Below are positions 1-8,165 of a stretch of 64,000 nucleotides of DNA, one piece after another. Origin of the DNA: Desulfovibrio sp. (GTDB lineage: Bacteria; Desulfobacterota; Desulfovibrionia; Desulfovibrionales; Desulfovibrionaceae); the NCBI GenBank assembly GCA_030145055.1, contig JAQYWK010000002.1, positions 62,001-126,000 on the forward strand, given 5' to 3'. The notes under the pieces are model-generated. The model saw only the letters and a program-made list of their open reading frames with translations. It ran no database searches and was not told where the DNA came from. A program made the position numbers and the translations under genes. Within the stretch, counting starts at the first letter, position 1, and each line of letters starts with the position of its first letter.

Positions 1-276
1 TAAATAAGTTTTTTTATATATTATTTATTCTTTGTGTTTTTTGAAAGGATGTTTTGAACTTATAAATAATATTAGATTAGTAATGATTGGTGTTTTTGTT
101 TCTGTTGATGTGATGTATACATAAGAGTGTAAAACAATAAATAATTGGAAATTGTGTATTTTTAAGTAATAGTTATAGAAGTGTTATAAAAAATCTAGAA
201 GTTTTGGACGTTTTTTTGATTACAATTTAAGACGAGTTGGTCCTTTGAGACTAACCATCTATCAGAGGCTATACAA
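1..276. other. AT-rich upstream region, no gene seen
   Basis: No convincing coding frame is visible on either strand. A short stem (GTTGGTC and GACTAAC around a 6-base loop, about 236-255, one G-T wobble) lies just before the first gene and may belong to its leader. No promoter could be assigned with confidence. Confidence 0.4.
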
Positions 277-1524
277 ATGGATAGTAGAATTTCGGTACTT
301 TTTGTTGATGATGAATCAAATGTGCTAACATCAATTAAGCGAATGTTGCGTTTTAAAAGAAATGAATGGGATATTGATTTCGCTCAATCAGGTAAAGAAG
401 CTATAAATTTATTTGAAAAAAATTCCTTTGATGTGGTCGTTTCAGATATAAGAATGCCCGGGATGGATGGTGCTGAGCTGCTTACCATTTTGAAAGATAA
501 GTACCCTGGTGTTATCCGGATTGCTTTGTCTGGGCAGGTCGGGCTGAATGAAGTTGTGCGCAGTATTCGAGCTGTCCATCAATACATTTCAAAGCCATGC
601 GATGCGGAAGATTTAGTAACTAAAATCGAGAGCGCACTCAAATCCAGGGAAATATTAACAGATCCGGCAATGCAAAGATTGGTAACGGAGATTGATGCTC
701 TACCTGTGATCCCAAGCGTTTTTCAAGCTATAGAAGGTGAGTTGCGGAAAGAGGAGCCTTCAATTTCAAAAATTGCAGATTTGATATCCAAGGACGTTGG
801 CCTTGTAGCAAAGATTTTGAAATTGATTAATTCTCCATATTTTGGACTGCCTTCAAATATAAAATCAATTTCTCAGGCGATAAGTTTATTGGGTCTTGAA
901 ACAATTAAGACCTTGATACTTGGAACACATCTTTTCTCAATGTATGATGAAAAAGCTTTACCTAAATTGTCACTGAGCTTGCTTTGGGAACATAGTTTTC
1001 GCGTCTCAAATATTGCCCGACTTATTGCCGAAAAAGAAAACCTTGATAGGAACACAATAATACATGTGCGCATGGCAGGGTTGCTCCACGATGTGGGTAA
1101 ACTGATTTTGGCTCATAGTTTTCCAGAAAAATATAAGCTGGTTCTTGATAAAATTAGGGAAACTAAAAGTCCGATAAACATATGTGAAATGTCAGTTTTT
1201 GGAACAACTCATGCCCAGATGGGTGCGTATCTAATGGGGCTTTGGGGGGTGAGCGGAGAAGTAGTTCACGGAATAGGATACCATCATTCATATGATAAGT
1301 ATGACTTCAGTATACCAATGATTGTTTCAGTTGCGGATATGATTGATCATCAATGTGTTATCATAAATCCTGACTACGGAAGGATTGTAATAGATGAATC
1401 TGTGCTCCCTCCCTCAAGTAACGCTAAGCTTGAAGAATGGATATCTCATGTTGCTCTGCACTGGCAGGGGATAACTGATTTTAATGTTCTTGATTCAGAT
1501 GTCATTGAACATCTCCGAAAGTAG
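277..1524 (+). CDS. Response regulator with HDOD domain (REC-HDOD)
   Basis: A 415-residue cytoplasmic signalling protein. Residues 1-125 form a receiver domain with acidic residues D11/D12, phospho-acceptor Asp57 in VVSDIRMPGMDG, and the switch lysine in YISKPC. Residues about 135-330 form an HDOD domain (LPVIPSVFQAI, SKDVGLVAKILKLINSPYFG), which includes an HD-like GLLHDVGKL. HDOD proteins are non-enzymatic relatives of HD phosphohydrolases that often act as signalling scaffolds; the specific role here is unknown. An AGAGG lies 8 bases before the ATG. It is the first of three tandem receiver-domain genes read as one operon (gaps of 10 and 8 bases). No histidine kinase is encoded nearby, so the input is unknown. 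Confidence 0.9.
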   Translation: MDSRISVLFVDDESNVLTSIKRMLRFKRNEWDIDFAQSGKEAINLFEKNSFDVVVSDIRMPGMDGAELLTILKDKYPGVIRIALSGQVGLNEVVRSIRAVHQYISKPCDAEDLVTKIESALKSREILTDPAMQRLVTEIDALPVIPSVFQAIEGELRKEEPSISKIADLISKDVGLVAKILKLINSPYFGLPSNIKSISQAISLLGLETIKTLILGTHLFSMYDEKALPKLSLSLLWEHSFRVSNIARLIAEKENLDRNTIIHVRMAGLLHDVGKLILAHSFPEKYKLVLDKIRETKSPINICEMSVFGTTHAQMGAYLMGLWGVSGEVVHGIGYHHSYDKYDFSIPMIVSVADMIDHQCVIINPDYGRIVIDESVLPPSSNAKLEEWISHVALHWQGITDFNVLDSDVIEHLRK

Positions 1525-1534
1525 AGGGATATGC

Positions 1535-2674
1535 ATGAAAGCGCGAATTTTACTTGTTGATGATGAGCCTAATGTCCTCTCTTCGTTGAAAAGGCAACTC
1601 AGGAATACCTACGAAGTTGATACTGAGGAGGATCCGGCAATGGCTTTAGTCAGTCTTCAGAGTTCGAAACCATACGCAGCTATAGTTTCAGACTATCGAA
1701 TGCCGAAAATGAACGGTATTGAGTTTCTGAAAGGAGTCAAAAAGAGTTGCCCCGATACGACGCGCTTGATGTTGACGGGATACGCTGACTTGGAGAGCGC
1801 GATGAGGGCCGTAAATGATGGCCATGTGTTCAGATTTTTAACAAAGCCCTGTGAGAAGGAGACTCTGCTTGAAAGTCTTAAAGAAGCTGTAAAGCAGTAT
1901 GAACTTGTTACGGGTAAAAGAATACTTCTTGAGAAAACGCTGAAGGGCAGTGTCGAATTGCTCAGTGAAATAACCTCCCTCGTGAATCCGGAAGCTGGAG
2001 CCAGAATTAATAGAGCCAGACGATATGTTAAATATCTTGCCCGTAAAAAAGGAGCTAAGGATCTCTGGCGCTATGATATTGCGACGATGCTTTCGCAACT
2101 TGGTACTCTAATTTTACCTTCCGACACATTGGATAATCTTCTGTCTAGCGGAACCCTTACAGCCGAACAAGAGCAAATGTTTGAAATGCACCCGGTAATT
2201 GCCAAAAGTCTTGTGGCAAAATTACCTAGAATGGAAGCTATAGCTGAAATGATAGCTTACCAACTGAAAGGATTTGATGGATCTGGAACACCTAGAGATG
2301 GCCTAAAAGGCGAAAAAATACCTCTAGGAGGAAGAATTCTCAGAATTGCACTAGATTATGATCTGTATTTAAATATCGAAGAAAACCCGAGTGCAGCATT
2401 TGCAAGGCTAGAGGATCAAGCAGAGTTTTATGATCCGGAGCTTCTCTATTATATTGAAGGACTGCTTGGAGTTGAGGCTCGGTATGAAGTTAAACAGCTG
2501 TATAAAGGAGAGTTGCATCCGGGTATGATTCTCTATGATGATGTCGTTTCGGCTCATGGGGCTATGCTATTGAGGAAAAGCCTTGAGCTTGATAAAGATA
2601 AGATTGACCGGATACTTATGTTCGCGGAAAAAGTGGGTATTAGTGAACCTATAGATGTATTGGTCCCTAATTAG
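1535..2674 (+). CDS. Response regulator with degenerate HD-GYP domain
   Basis: A 379-residue protein. The ATG at 1535 was chosen over the longer frame start at 1484 because AGAGGG sits 6 bases before it and the receiver domain begins at once (MKARILLVDDEPN). The phospho-acceptor is Asp53 (VSDYRMPKMNG). The C-terminal half aligns in layout with HD-GYP domains but lacks the catalytic residues. Where active members have HDIGK there is SQLGT, and where they have HHERxDGSGYP there is YQLKGFDGSGTP. It is therefore unlikely to hydrolyse cyclic di-GMP and may act as a phosphorylation-controlled binding partner. It sits between REC-HDOD and an intact REC-HD-GYP gene. Confidence 0.88.
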   Translation: MKARILLVDDEPNVLSSLKRQLRNTYEVDTEEDPAMALVSLQSSKPYAAIVSDYRMPKMNGIEFLKGVKKSCPDTTRLMLTGYADLESAMRAVNDGHVFRFLTKPCEKETLLESLKEAVKQYELVTGKRILLEKTLKGSVELLSEITSLVNPEAGARINRARRYVKYLARKKGAKDLWRYDIATMLSQLGTLILPSDTLDNLLSSGTLTAEQEQMFEMHPVIAKSLVAKLPRMEAIAEMIAYQLKGFDGSGTPRDGLKGEKIPLGGRILRIALDYDLYLNIEENPSAAFARLEDQAEFYDPELLYYIEGLLGVEARYEVKQLYKGELHPGMILYDDVVSAHGAMLLRKSLELDKDKIDRILMFAEKVGISEPIDVLVPN

Positions 2675-2682
2675 GAAGTAAA

Positions 2683-3678
2683 ATGATAGATGCTTTTCAT
2701 AGAGATAATAAGATTCTTTTTGTAGATGATGAGATAAATATTCTTAAAAGCTACAAAAGAACACTTCGATCATACTTCTCAGTTTCAACGGCACTTGGCG
2801 GTAAAGAAGCTCTCAGAATCATGGATGAAGAGGGGCCATTTGCTGTTGTTGTATCTGATATTAAAATGCCGCAAATGGACGGGATAGAATTACTTTCTAA
2901 AATACGCACTAGTTATCCAGACTCTGTAAGGATGGTACTTACTGGATTTGCTGATTTAGAGATTGCGATCGGAGCTGTAAACCACGGTGATATATTTCGA
3001 TTTCTAACTAAGCCATGCCAAACTGAAGATCTAATAAAAGCTGTTGAGGCTGGTATTAGACAATATCGCATGGTCCATGCATCTAGGGAATTAGAGGCCG
3101 TCAGAAGAATAAAAGAAGGGTTGGAGGGAACCATAAGGGCGTTCACCAGAGTTGTTGAACTCAGAGATCCATACACTGCCGGACATATGGACAGAACGGC
3201 TGATATTGCTACAAAAATTTCTGCATCTCTTGGGCTTGGCTCAGATCAAATTCAAGGATTGCAACTTGCTGCTTTAGTTCATGATATTGGTAAAGTAGCT
3301 GTACCGTCTGGAATTCTAAATAAACCTGGATCGTTAACAGAAGCAGAGTTTTCTATAATTAAGACGCATTCTCTAGTTGGAGCGGAAATATTTGAAACAA
3401 TGGAAACCGAATGGCCGATACAAAGAATAATTCTTGAACACCATGAGCGTCTTGATGGGTCGGGGTATCCACATGGTTTGAAGTGTGATGAGATTCTTTT
3501 GGAATCAAAAATTGTATCTGTTGCAGATTTCATTGATGCCACTTCGACAGATCGTCCATACAGGAAAAGTATGGGAAAAGAAAAAGTAATAGCAGAACTT
3601 AAAAAACTTAGTGGTACAAAATTAGATAAAAGATGCGTTGATATAGGAGTTTATCTTATTATGGAAGGGATGGTGTAA
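2683..3678 (+). CDS. REC-HD-GYP response regulator, probable c-di-GMP phosphodiesterase
   Basis: A 331-residue RpfG-like protein. The receiver domain has phospho-acceptor Asp59 (VVSDIKMPQMDG). The HD-GYP domain is intact: ELRDPYTAGHMDR, LVHDIGKVAVP, the metal-binding HHE of EHHERLDGSGYP, and VADFIDATSTDRPYR. Members of this family hydrolyse cyclic di-GMP to pGpG or GMP in the cytoplasm. An AGGAAG lies just before the ATG, 8 bases after the preceding stop. It is the only gene of the three with a complete active site, so it is the likely catalytic output of the cluster. The signal that phosphorylates it is not visible here. Confidence 0.93.
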   Translation: MIDAFHRDNKILFVDDEINILKSYKRTLRSYFSVSTALGGKEALRIMDEEGPFAVVVSDIKMPQMDGIELLSKIRTSYPDSVRMVLTGFADLEIAIGAVNHGDIFRFLTKPCQTEDLIKAVEAGIRQYRMVHASRELEAVRRIKEGLEGTIRAFTRVVELRDPYTAGHMDRTADIATKISASLGLGSDQIQGLQLAALVHDIGKVAVPSGILNKPGSLTEAEFSIIKTHSLVGAEIFETMETEWPIQRIILEHHERLDGSGYPHGLKCDEILLESKIVSVADFIDATSTDRPYRKSMGKEKVIAELKKLSGTKLDKRCVDIGVYLIMEGMV

Positions 3679-3788
3679 CCTTTTCTCAATATATCTGCAC
3701 AAATTATAAATTTCATGCTAGACTATAGTCCCTATGAGGATATTTGAGATAATCAATATTTTTCAAATGCTTACACGTGAGGGCCGGC

Positions 3789-4133
3789 ATGACGTCAAAA
3801 TTCTCAGTCAGTTTTGGTACCAAAATAAGATGTTTCATCGTAGCAATCATTGGTCTAGCATTTCTTTTGCCAGCAATCGGCGTTGCAATTGAGGCTTTTG
3901 CTGCGTCAGATATAAGTGCTGATGAACCTCTGGCTATGCTTTTTATTGCGTTGTTGCTTGGCGGGTGTGGACTACTGCTTTTATGGGTGTCACGCGATAT
4001 GTATCGAAAAGATAGTCTCAATGTGAAGCTTAAGAATAATACGGACATTACTGCTGTCGGATTGGCTAATCTCATGAATATGCAGGATATGGGAAATGAT
4101 TCGAATTCCGACGGTGGCGACTTTGATAGTTGA
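3789..4133 (+). CDS. Small two-helix membrane protein, unknown function
   Basis: A 114-residue protein of no recognised family. Two hydrophobic stretches (around CFIVAIIGLAFLLPAIGVAI and LAMLFIALLLGGCGLLLLW) suggest two membrane helices. They are followed by a basic segment (SRDMYRKD) and an Asn/Asp-rich tail (NDSNSDGGDFDS). The ATG at 3789 was preferred to an in-frame GTG at 3777 because GAGGG precedes it by 5 bases. A strong hairpin terminator follows the stop. The opposite strand is open across most of this span, but its product looks like a shadow (Ser/Ala/Lys-rich, no ribosome site). Confidence 0.65.
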   Translation: MTSKFSVSFGTKIRCFIVAIIGLAFLLPAIGVAIEAFAASDISADEPLAMLFIALLLGGCGLLLLWVSRDMYRKDSLNVKLKNNTDITAVGLANLMNMQDMGNDSNSDGGDFDS

Positions 4134-4152
4134 TAAATATTAATAGCAATAA

Positions 4153-4185
4153 AGGCCGCATCTATTTTTAGATGCGGCCTTTTTA
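4153..4185. terminator. Bidirectional intrinsic terminator
   Basis: A 12-bp perfect stem (AGGCCGCATCTA and TAGATGCGGCCT) with a 4-base loop of T's, flanked by A's on the left and T's on the right. It separates convergent genes ending at 4133 (+) and 4203 (-). Confidence 0.9.
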
Positions 4186-4202
4186 AGAGTTTTTATTGTC
4201 TT

Positions 4203-5699
4203 TTACCGTGTCCTTTCCGGAACACATCCCATCTGATTGTCTTGTCCTATCTGAAGGCAATTCCCATTCATGGTTCCTCGTGGTGTGGTGAAAGAACAGT
4301 TGTCACCCTGTGATTTTCCGCTGCATGCATTTAACGCTTCAGGTGGTGGGCCTTGTCTCATGCCTCCGCCTTGACCTCCGCCTTGGCCTTGATTTTGGCC
4401 TCGTCTCTGTCCATTCATTTGACTGTTACCCTTTCCATTCATCCCGCCTTGGCGCTGCATGGAATTTGAACCCCTTTGGCTTTTTGACGCTTTAAAATTT
4501 GTCGGGGTAGGCGGGCTGTCCGGGATAGCCTTTCCACCGGAAACACAGCGTACATAGTTATAGATGCGTATGTCATCGCCTTGAGGGCCGTGTCCATTTG
4601 GAAATTTTGAAGGATCGCCTGATTTTGGATCGCTGCGCTGTGCGCCTGCCCCGTGAACGTCCATCCATTGTCCTTGAGATGAGCGCGGAGATTTCATGTA
4701 CCCTTTAGCCCGCCCGAAAGTGATATATACAGCGTTCTTTGGGCGAGGTCCGTCCAGATGGGTTGTCGAAGTCCAGTAGTAGGATTCTTTGTCAGAGACA
4801 TTAAAAATAGGGTCGATGGCTGCCGAGTTCGTGGTTGCTGGGCTGCGCGAGTAATCTACTATTGATTGCAGTTCCTTTGCATTTGGAAGACGCCAATCGC
4901 TGCGACCTGCTAAGGTAAGATTTTCACAGTAACTTAAGGAGTCTTCCCAGTTCAGCGTTCTACCACTGTCATCTTTATGCCAGATTAGGGTTGTGGCCTG
5001 ATCCGTTACGGTTTTATCTCCGTTATCCACGAATTTGTTCTGGCCGTAATTGGTGTTGCCACGCACATAGCGAATGTAAAGCTTGTTTTTCTGCCTGTTG
5101 CGAGGTTTCGTGATGGCGTACCCTTTAATACGCCCGTCAGCGAAATTGACGCCGAATACTGTAGGATTTCCGTTCATAGTTTTGCTGACATACTTTGTCG
5201 CTGACCAGTCCTGACAATCAATATCGCGTTCGCCAGCGTTGGTGTTTCCATATTTATAATCAAAGAACTTAGTATTAATAAATGGTTTGGCTCCTTTTGC
5301 ATTAAGAAGCCACCCGTTAAAATCAATTAAAGAATAGAGTTCCTTAATTGTCGGCGCGCGCCAGTCGGAAAATCCGCCTATCGTGCAGTCTTTAGCGTCA
5401 GCTAAAGCAGAGTTCCATGTGACTTTAGAACCGCGAGCTTTGACCCACATTAAACCTGTGACAAGGTCGGTTATGGTTCCATCAGCGTTGTCGCGGTAGG
5501 CTGGCTGGTTTCCTTTGTATTGTGCATCTTGCCCGAAAAAAGATTGTCCGGTATCGGGGCAGTCCATTAAATTTGTATTATCAAAGCAGGCTTTTTGGCC
5601 TGTATCTACTATAGTATAGGTCTGATCTTGAGCAAACGCAGGGCTGGATATGATAAATAAAGCGAGAAATAGGCCGCTTAATGATATTTTGTTGAGCAT
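4203..5699 (-). CDS. Secreted protein with two DUF1566 modules and a Cys-containing tail
   Basis: A 498-residue protein with an N-terminal signal peptide ending near SSPAFA. Two DUF1566 (Lcl C-terminal-like) modules follow, each marked by a WRxP...KEL motif (DWRAPTIKELYSLID and DWRLPNAKELQSIVD), with GLMWVK, LIWHKDD and YYWTSTT. A low-complexity Gln/Gly/Asn/Arg-rich linker of about 60 residues leads to a C-terminal module with four cysteines (ACSGKSQGDNCS to GCVP). The location is periplasm or cell surface. The function of DUF1566 proteins is not established; many are predicted surface proteins. AGGAG precedes the ATG. It is divergent from the Fur-box/TPR gene, and either promoter could be affected by the shared spacer. 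Confidence 0.85.
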   Translation of the reverse strand: MLNKISLSGLFLALFIISSPAFAQDQTYTIVDTGQKACFDNTNLMDCPDTGQSFFGQDAQYKGNQPAYRDNADGTITDLVTGLMWVKARGSKVTWNSALADAKDCTIGGFSDWRAPTIKELYSLIDFNGWLLNAKGAKPFINTKFFDYKYGNTNAGERDIDCQDWSATKYVSKTMNGNPTVFGVNFADGRIKGYAITKPRNRQKNKLYIRYVRGNTNYGQNKFVDNGDKTVTDQATTLIWHKDDSGRTLNWEDSLSYCENLTLAGRSDWRLPNAKELQSIVDYSRSPATTNSAAIDPIFNVSDKESYYWTSTTHLDGPRPKNAVYITFGRAKGYMKSPRSSQGQWMDVHGAGAQRSDPKSGDPSKFPNGHGPQGDDIRIYNYVRCVSGGKAIPDSPPTPTNFKASKSQRGSNSMQRQGGMNGKGNSQMNGQRRGQNQGQGGGQGGGMRQGPPPEALNACSGKSQGDNCSFTTPRGTMNGNCLQIGQDNQMGCVPERTR

Positions 5700-5850
5700 T
5701 GTTTCTCCTTGGTTTCGCTATTCTTACCACTATATATGATAATATTAAATGGACAAACATAAGTTAATTATAAAAGTGAATAGTACTTTATATTTATGAA
5801 GATTCGCATTTTGTGAAATGTAGGAAATTTAGTTTATTAAAAACTAGCAG

Positions 5851-5879
5851 TTGACATTGATAATCATTTTCAATAAATA
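5851..5879 (+). promoter_or_regulatory. Promoter with overlapping Fur-box-like operator
   Basis: TTGACA (5851-5856), a 17-base spacer and TAAATA (5874-5879) form a sigma70-type promoter facing the TPR gene at 5994. Between them lies TGATAATCATTTTCA (5858-5872), a 7-1-7 inverted repeat differing at one base from the Fur consensus TGATAATNATTATCA. Its position inside the spacer fits iron-dependent repression. This is a motif match only. Confidence 0.6.
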
Positions 5880-5885
5880 AGGTTT

Positions 5886-5934
5886 AACGAAACGCAGTGA
5901 CCTAGTTGAATCCAACGAAGAGTGGCGTTTCGTT
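5886..5934 (+). other. Leader hairpin upstream of the TPR gene
   Basis: AACGAAACGC (5886-5895) is perfectly complementary to GCGTTTCGTT (5925-5934), giving a 10-bp stem with a 29-base loop. It lies in the presumed 5' leader just downstream of the Fur-box promoter. There is no T tract after it, so it is not a classical terminator. A regulatory role is inferred. Confidence 0.5.
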
Positions 5935-5993
5935 TAGCGAAGATCGAAGTTAATTATAATTATGTTTGGTAAGAATATTTTTAGGAGAAGTTT

Positions 5994-6305
5994 ATGTGCG
6001 GTTTCAGTAGTGCTTGGAAATTGAATCGTGAAGGAATGGCTGCTTGTAATGACGGTAAATTTGATAAAGCAGAAAGAAATATTTTGCGGGCTATAAGTCT
6101 AGCAGGTTGTAAATCAAAAAAGATTCACAGAGCTACAATGTATAATAATTTGTCAGTTGTTTATCAGATGAGTGGAAAAATAGATGATGCACTGGATGCA
6201 TATAATCAGGCGGTCAGTAATTTAAATCCAGAGCACAAAGGGCAGGCGGCACTCATAAATAGAATTAAAAGTAAAATCGATACACTTAAAAATTCTGTTG
6301 TTTAA
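5994..6305 (+). CDS. Small TPR-like protein
   Basis: A 103-residue protein with helix-turn-helix repeats of TPR type: GMAACNDGKFDKAERNILRAI and MYNNLSVVYQMSGKIDDALDAYNQAV are two recognisable units. There is no signal peptide, so it is probably a cytoplasmic adaptor for protein-protein contact. TAGGAGAAG precedes the ATG. It is monocistronic, with a promoter carrying a Fur-box-like site upstream and a terminator downstream, which suggests an iron-responsive role. No partner is encoded in the same operon. The function is unknown. Confidence 0.8.
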   Translation: MCGFSSAWKLNREGMAACNDGKFDKAERNILRAISLAGCKSKKIHRATMYNNLSVVYQMSGKIDDALDAYNQAVSNLNPEHKGQAALINRIKSKIDTLKNSVV

Positions 6306-6332
6306 AGGTTGTTGATACAGTTTCACCTTTCG

Positions 6333-6364
6333 AACGGGAAATCTTACTAGGTTTCCCGTTTATT
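6333..6364 (+). terminator. Intrinsic terminator after the TPR gene
   Basis: A 9-bp stem AACGGGAAA / TTTCCCGTT followed by TATTTATT, placed 27 bases after the TPR stop codon. Confidence 0.75.
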
Positions 6365-6425
6365 TATTATTAGAAGGAAATATCCAGAAAATTAGCTTAA
6401 ATCGTAAAGGATTCCTCTACAGGGC

Positions 6426-6453
6426 TTGACTTTGTGTGGAAACTGCCTAAATA
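6426..6453 (+). promoter_or_regulatory. Probable tig promoter
   Basis: TTGACT (6426-6431), a 16-base spacer and TAAATA (6448-6453) resemble a sigma70 promoter about 120 bases before tig. Motif match only. Confidence 0.45.
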
Positions 6454-6574
6454 ATCCGAGTTCTTTTGCTGTACTTGTGAAAGGGTTCACTAAACCTTTT
6501 TTTATAGCATATTTTACGTACACTACCGCCGTCTTGGTTTGAGCTCGGCGAATATATTTAGGAGGATACATTAG

Positions 6575-7879
6575 ATGGAATTTAATATTGATGAAGTTTC
6601 CCCGGTAGAAAGAGCTATTAAAGTTACTGTTCCTGCGGAAGAAGTTGGAGCAGCACTCGACGCTACTATAGCTTTATACAAGGTTCAGACTCCTATTAAA
6701 GGATTCAGAAAGGGCAAGGTGCCTTCCTCTGTTGTTCAATCTAAGTACAAAAAACAGATTATCACTGAAGCAACCACTGATCTTGTCAATTACCAGATCA
6801 ACGAAATCCTTAACGGGGAATCAATTGTTCCTGTTTCTAAGATTGACGTTGACGCTCTGGAACTCGTTCGTGGTGAAGACTTCAGCTACACTATTTCTTT
6901 CGAAATCGTTCCTGAATTCGACACTCCTGTTTACCTCGGTCTCGACGTTGAAGAAGAACGCGCTGAAGTAGGCGAAGCAGAGCTTAAAGACGTTGAAACA
7001 AGACTTCTTCAGAGCATGGCTAAAATTGCACCGATCGAAGATGATCGTCCTGCTAAAGACGGCGAACTTGCTTGTGTTACTTTCTCAGCTGAGATGGATG
7101 GCGAGCCACTTCCTGGAGTTCAGGCTGACAACTTTGACCTGCCAATCGGTGAAGGTCACTCCCTTCAGGAATTTGAAGACTACGTAAAGACTCTCAAAAC
7201 TGGCGAGTCCGGATCTGTTGATATCACTTTCCCAGAAGACTTCATTAATGCTGAACTTTCCGGTAAAGTTGCAACAATGAAAGTTACTGTTCACGCTATT
7301 AAAGAACGCAAAATGCCTGAACTGACTGACGATATCGTCAAACAGGTTGGTGGTTTTGAGTCTGTTGAAAAAATGCGTGAGATTGTAAAGCAGTCTTACC
7401 TCGCTAACCGCAAGCAGCTTTGTAAGAGCTCAGCTCTAACTAAGTTGATTGGTAGCATTGTAAAAGACCTTGAATTCCCGCTTCCACCAGCACTTCTCAA
7501 CGACCGCGTTGATCGTATGGTATCTGATGTTATTACTCGTGCTGAGCACTCAGGCAAAAGCTTTGAGTCCATTGGTAAAAGCATGGAAGAACTTCGCGCA
7601 GAGCAGACTGTTCTCGCTGAAGAAAGCGTTCGTACTGAAATCTTCCTTCTTACTGTTGCAAACCGTGAAGAACTCACAGTTGATCCACAGGAAGTTGAAG
7701 GAGCTCTTCACCAGATCGCTCAGCAGACTAAGCAGGACTTCAGCTCTGTTAAGTCATACTACGAAGAAAATAACCTTCTTGTTCCTCTTAAAGATAGACT
7801 CGTTGCTGATAAAGCCGCTGAGTTCATTTACGACAATGCAAGCATTACTGAAATTGACCCTGAAGTTAAAGCTGACTAG
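6575..7879 (+). CDS. tig: Trigger factor, ribosome-associated chaperone
   Basis: A 434-residue protein, the usual length for trigger factor. The N-terminal domain carries the ribosome-docking signature GFRKGKVP at residues 43-50. An FKBP-like prolyl isomerase domain spans roughly 150-245. The helical C-terminal substrate-binding domain follows, with an acidic tail. It binds nascent chains at the ribosome exit tunnel in the cytoplasm. A strong TAGGAGGA lies 7 bases before the ATG. It has its own promoter and terminator but sits directly upstream of clpP-clpX and lon, the common order for this folding and proteolysis block. Confidence 0.97.
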   Translation: MEFNIDEVSPVERAIKVTVPAEEVGAALDATIALYKVQTPIKGFRKGKVPSSVVQSKYKKQIITEATTDLVNYQINEILNGESIVPVSKIDVDALELVRGEDFSYTISFEIVPEFDTPVYLGLDVEEERAEVGEAELKDVETRLLQSMAKIAPIEDDRPAKDGELACVTFSAEMDGEPLPGVQADNFDLPIGEGHSLQEFEDYVKTLKTGESGSVDITFPEDFINAELSGKVATMKVTVHAIKERKMPELTDDIVKQVGGFESVEKMREIVKQSYLANRKQLCKSSALTKLIGSIVKDLEFPLPPALLNDRVDRMVSDVITRAEHSGKSFESIGKSMEELRAEQTVLAEESVRTEIFLLTVANREELTVDPQEVEGALHQIAQQTKQDFSSVKSYYEENNLLVPLKDRLVADKAAEFIYDNASITEIDPEVKAD

Positions 7880-7910
7880 TCATTTCGGTTGTTATCGTTA
7901 GAATTAAAAT

Positions 7911-7945
7911 GGCGGCACAGTTTTTTTTAACCGTGCCGCCTTTTG
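7911..7945 (+). terminator. Intrinsic terminator after tig
   Basis: An 8-bp stem GGCGGCAC / GTGCCGCC, extendable by GTT/AAC past one mismatch, followed by TTTTGCTTTT. Confidence 0.85.
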
Positions 7946-8040
7946 CTTTTCCGGGAAAAGGGTTGTTTATAATCGTATATGTCGTTAACTAATCAGGTAA
8001 ATGTTGTATAAAATCTTTTTGGTAAGATTTGTACTTGTAC

Positions 8041-8068
8041 TTGAACTTTCAAATGATTAGAATATATT
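8041..8068 (+). promoter_or_regulatory. Probable clpP promoter
   Basis: TTGAAC (8041-8046), a 16-base spacer and TATATT (8063-8068), about 100 bases before clpP. It is immediately preceded by two copies of TTGTAC, so the -35 hexamer is the third unit of a short tandem run. Confidence 0.45.
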
Positions 8069-8165
8069 TTAGTAAAAAAGGCCCTCATGGATGGTGGTTA
8101 AGTTAAGTATTAAAGGTACTTTGCCCCTCCTTATTATATCACAATTCTTCTCTCGGGAGATATAG

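Noticed and set aside
3713-4075. Minus-strand open frame of 120 codons opposite the small membrane protein
   Set aside because: No ribosome site, Ser/Lys/Ala-rich product with no secretory or domain character; the plus-strand gene has a ribosome site, membrane helices and a terminator.
7470-7901. Plus-strand 143-codon frame inside tig
   Set aside because: Out-of-frame shadow of the trigger factor gene; product is Leu/Ser-rich without any domain.
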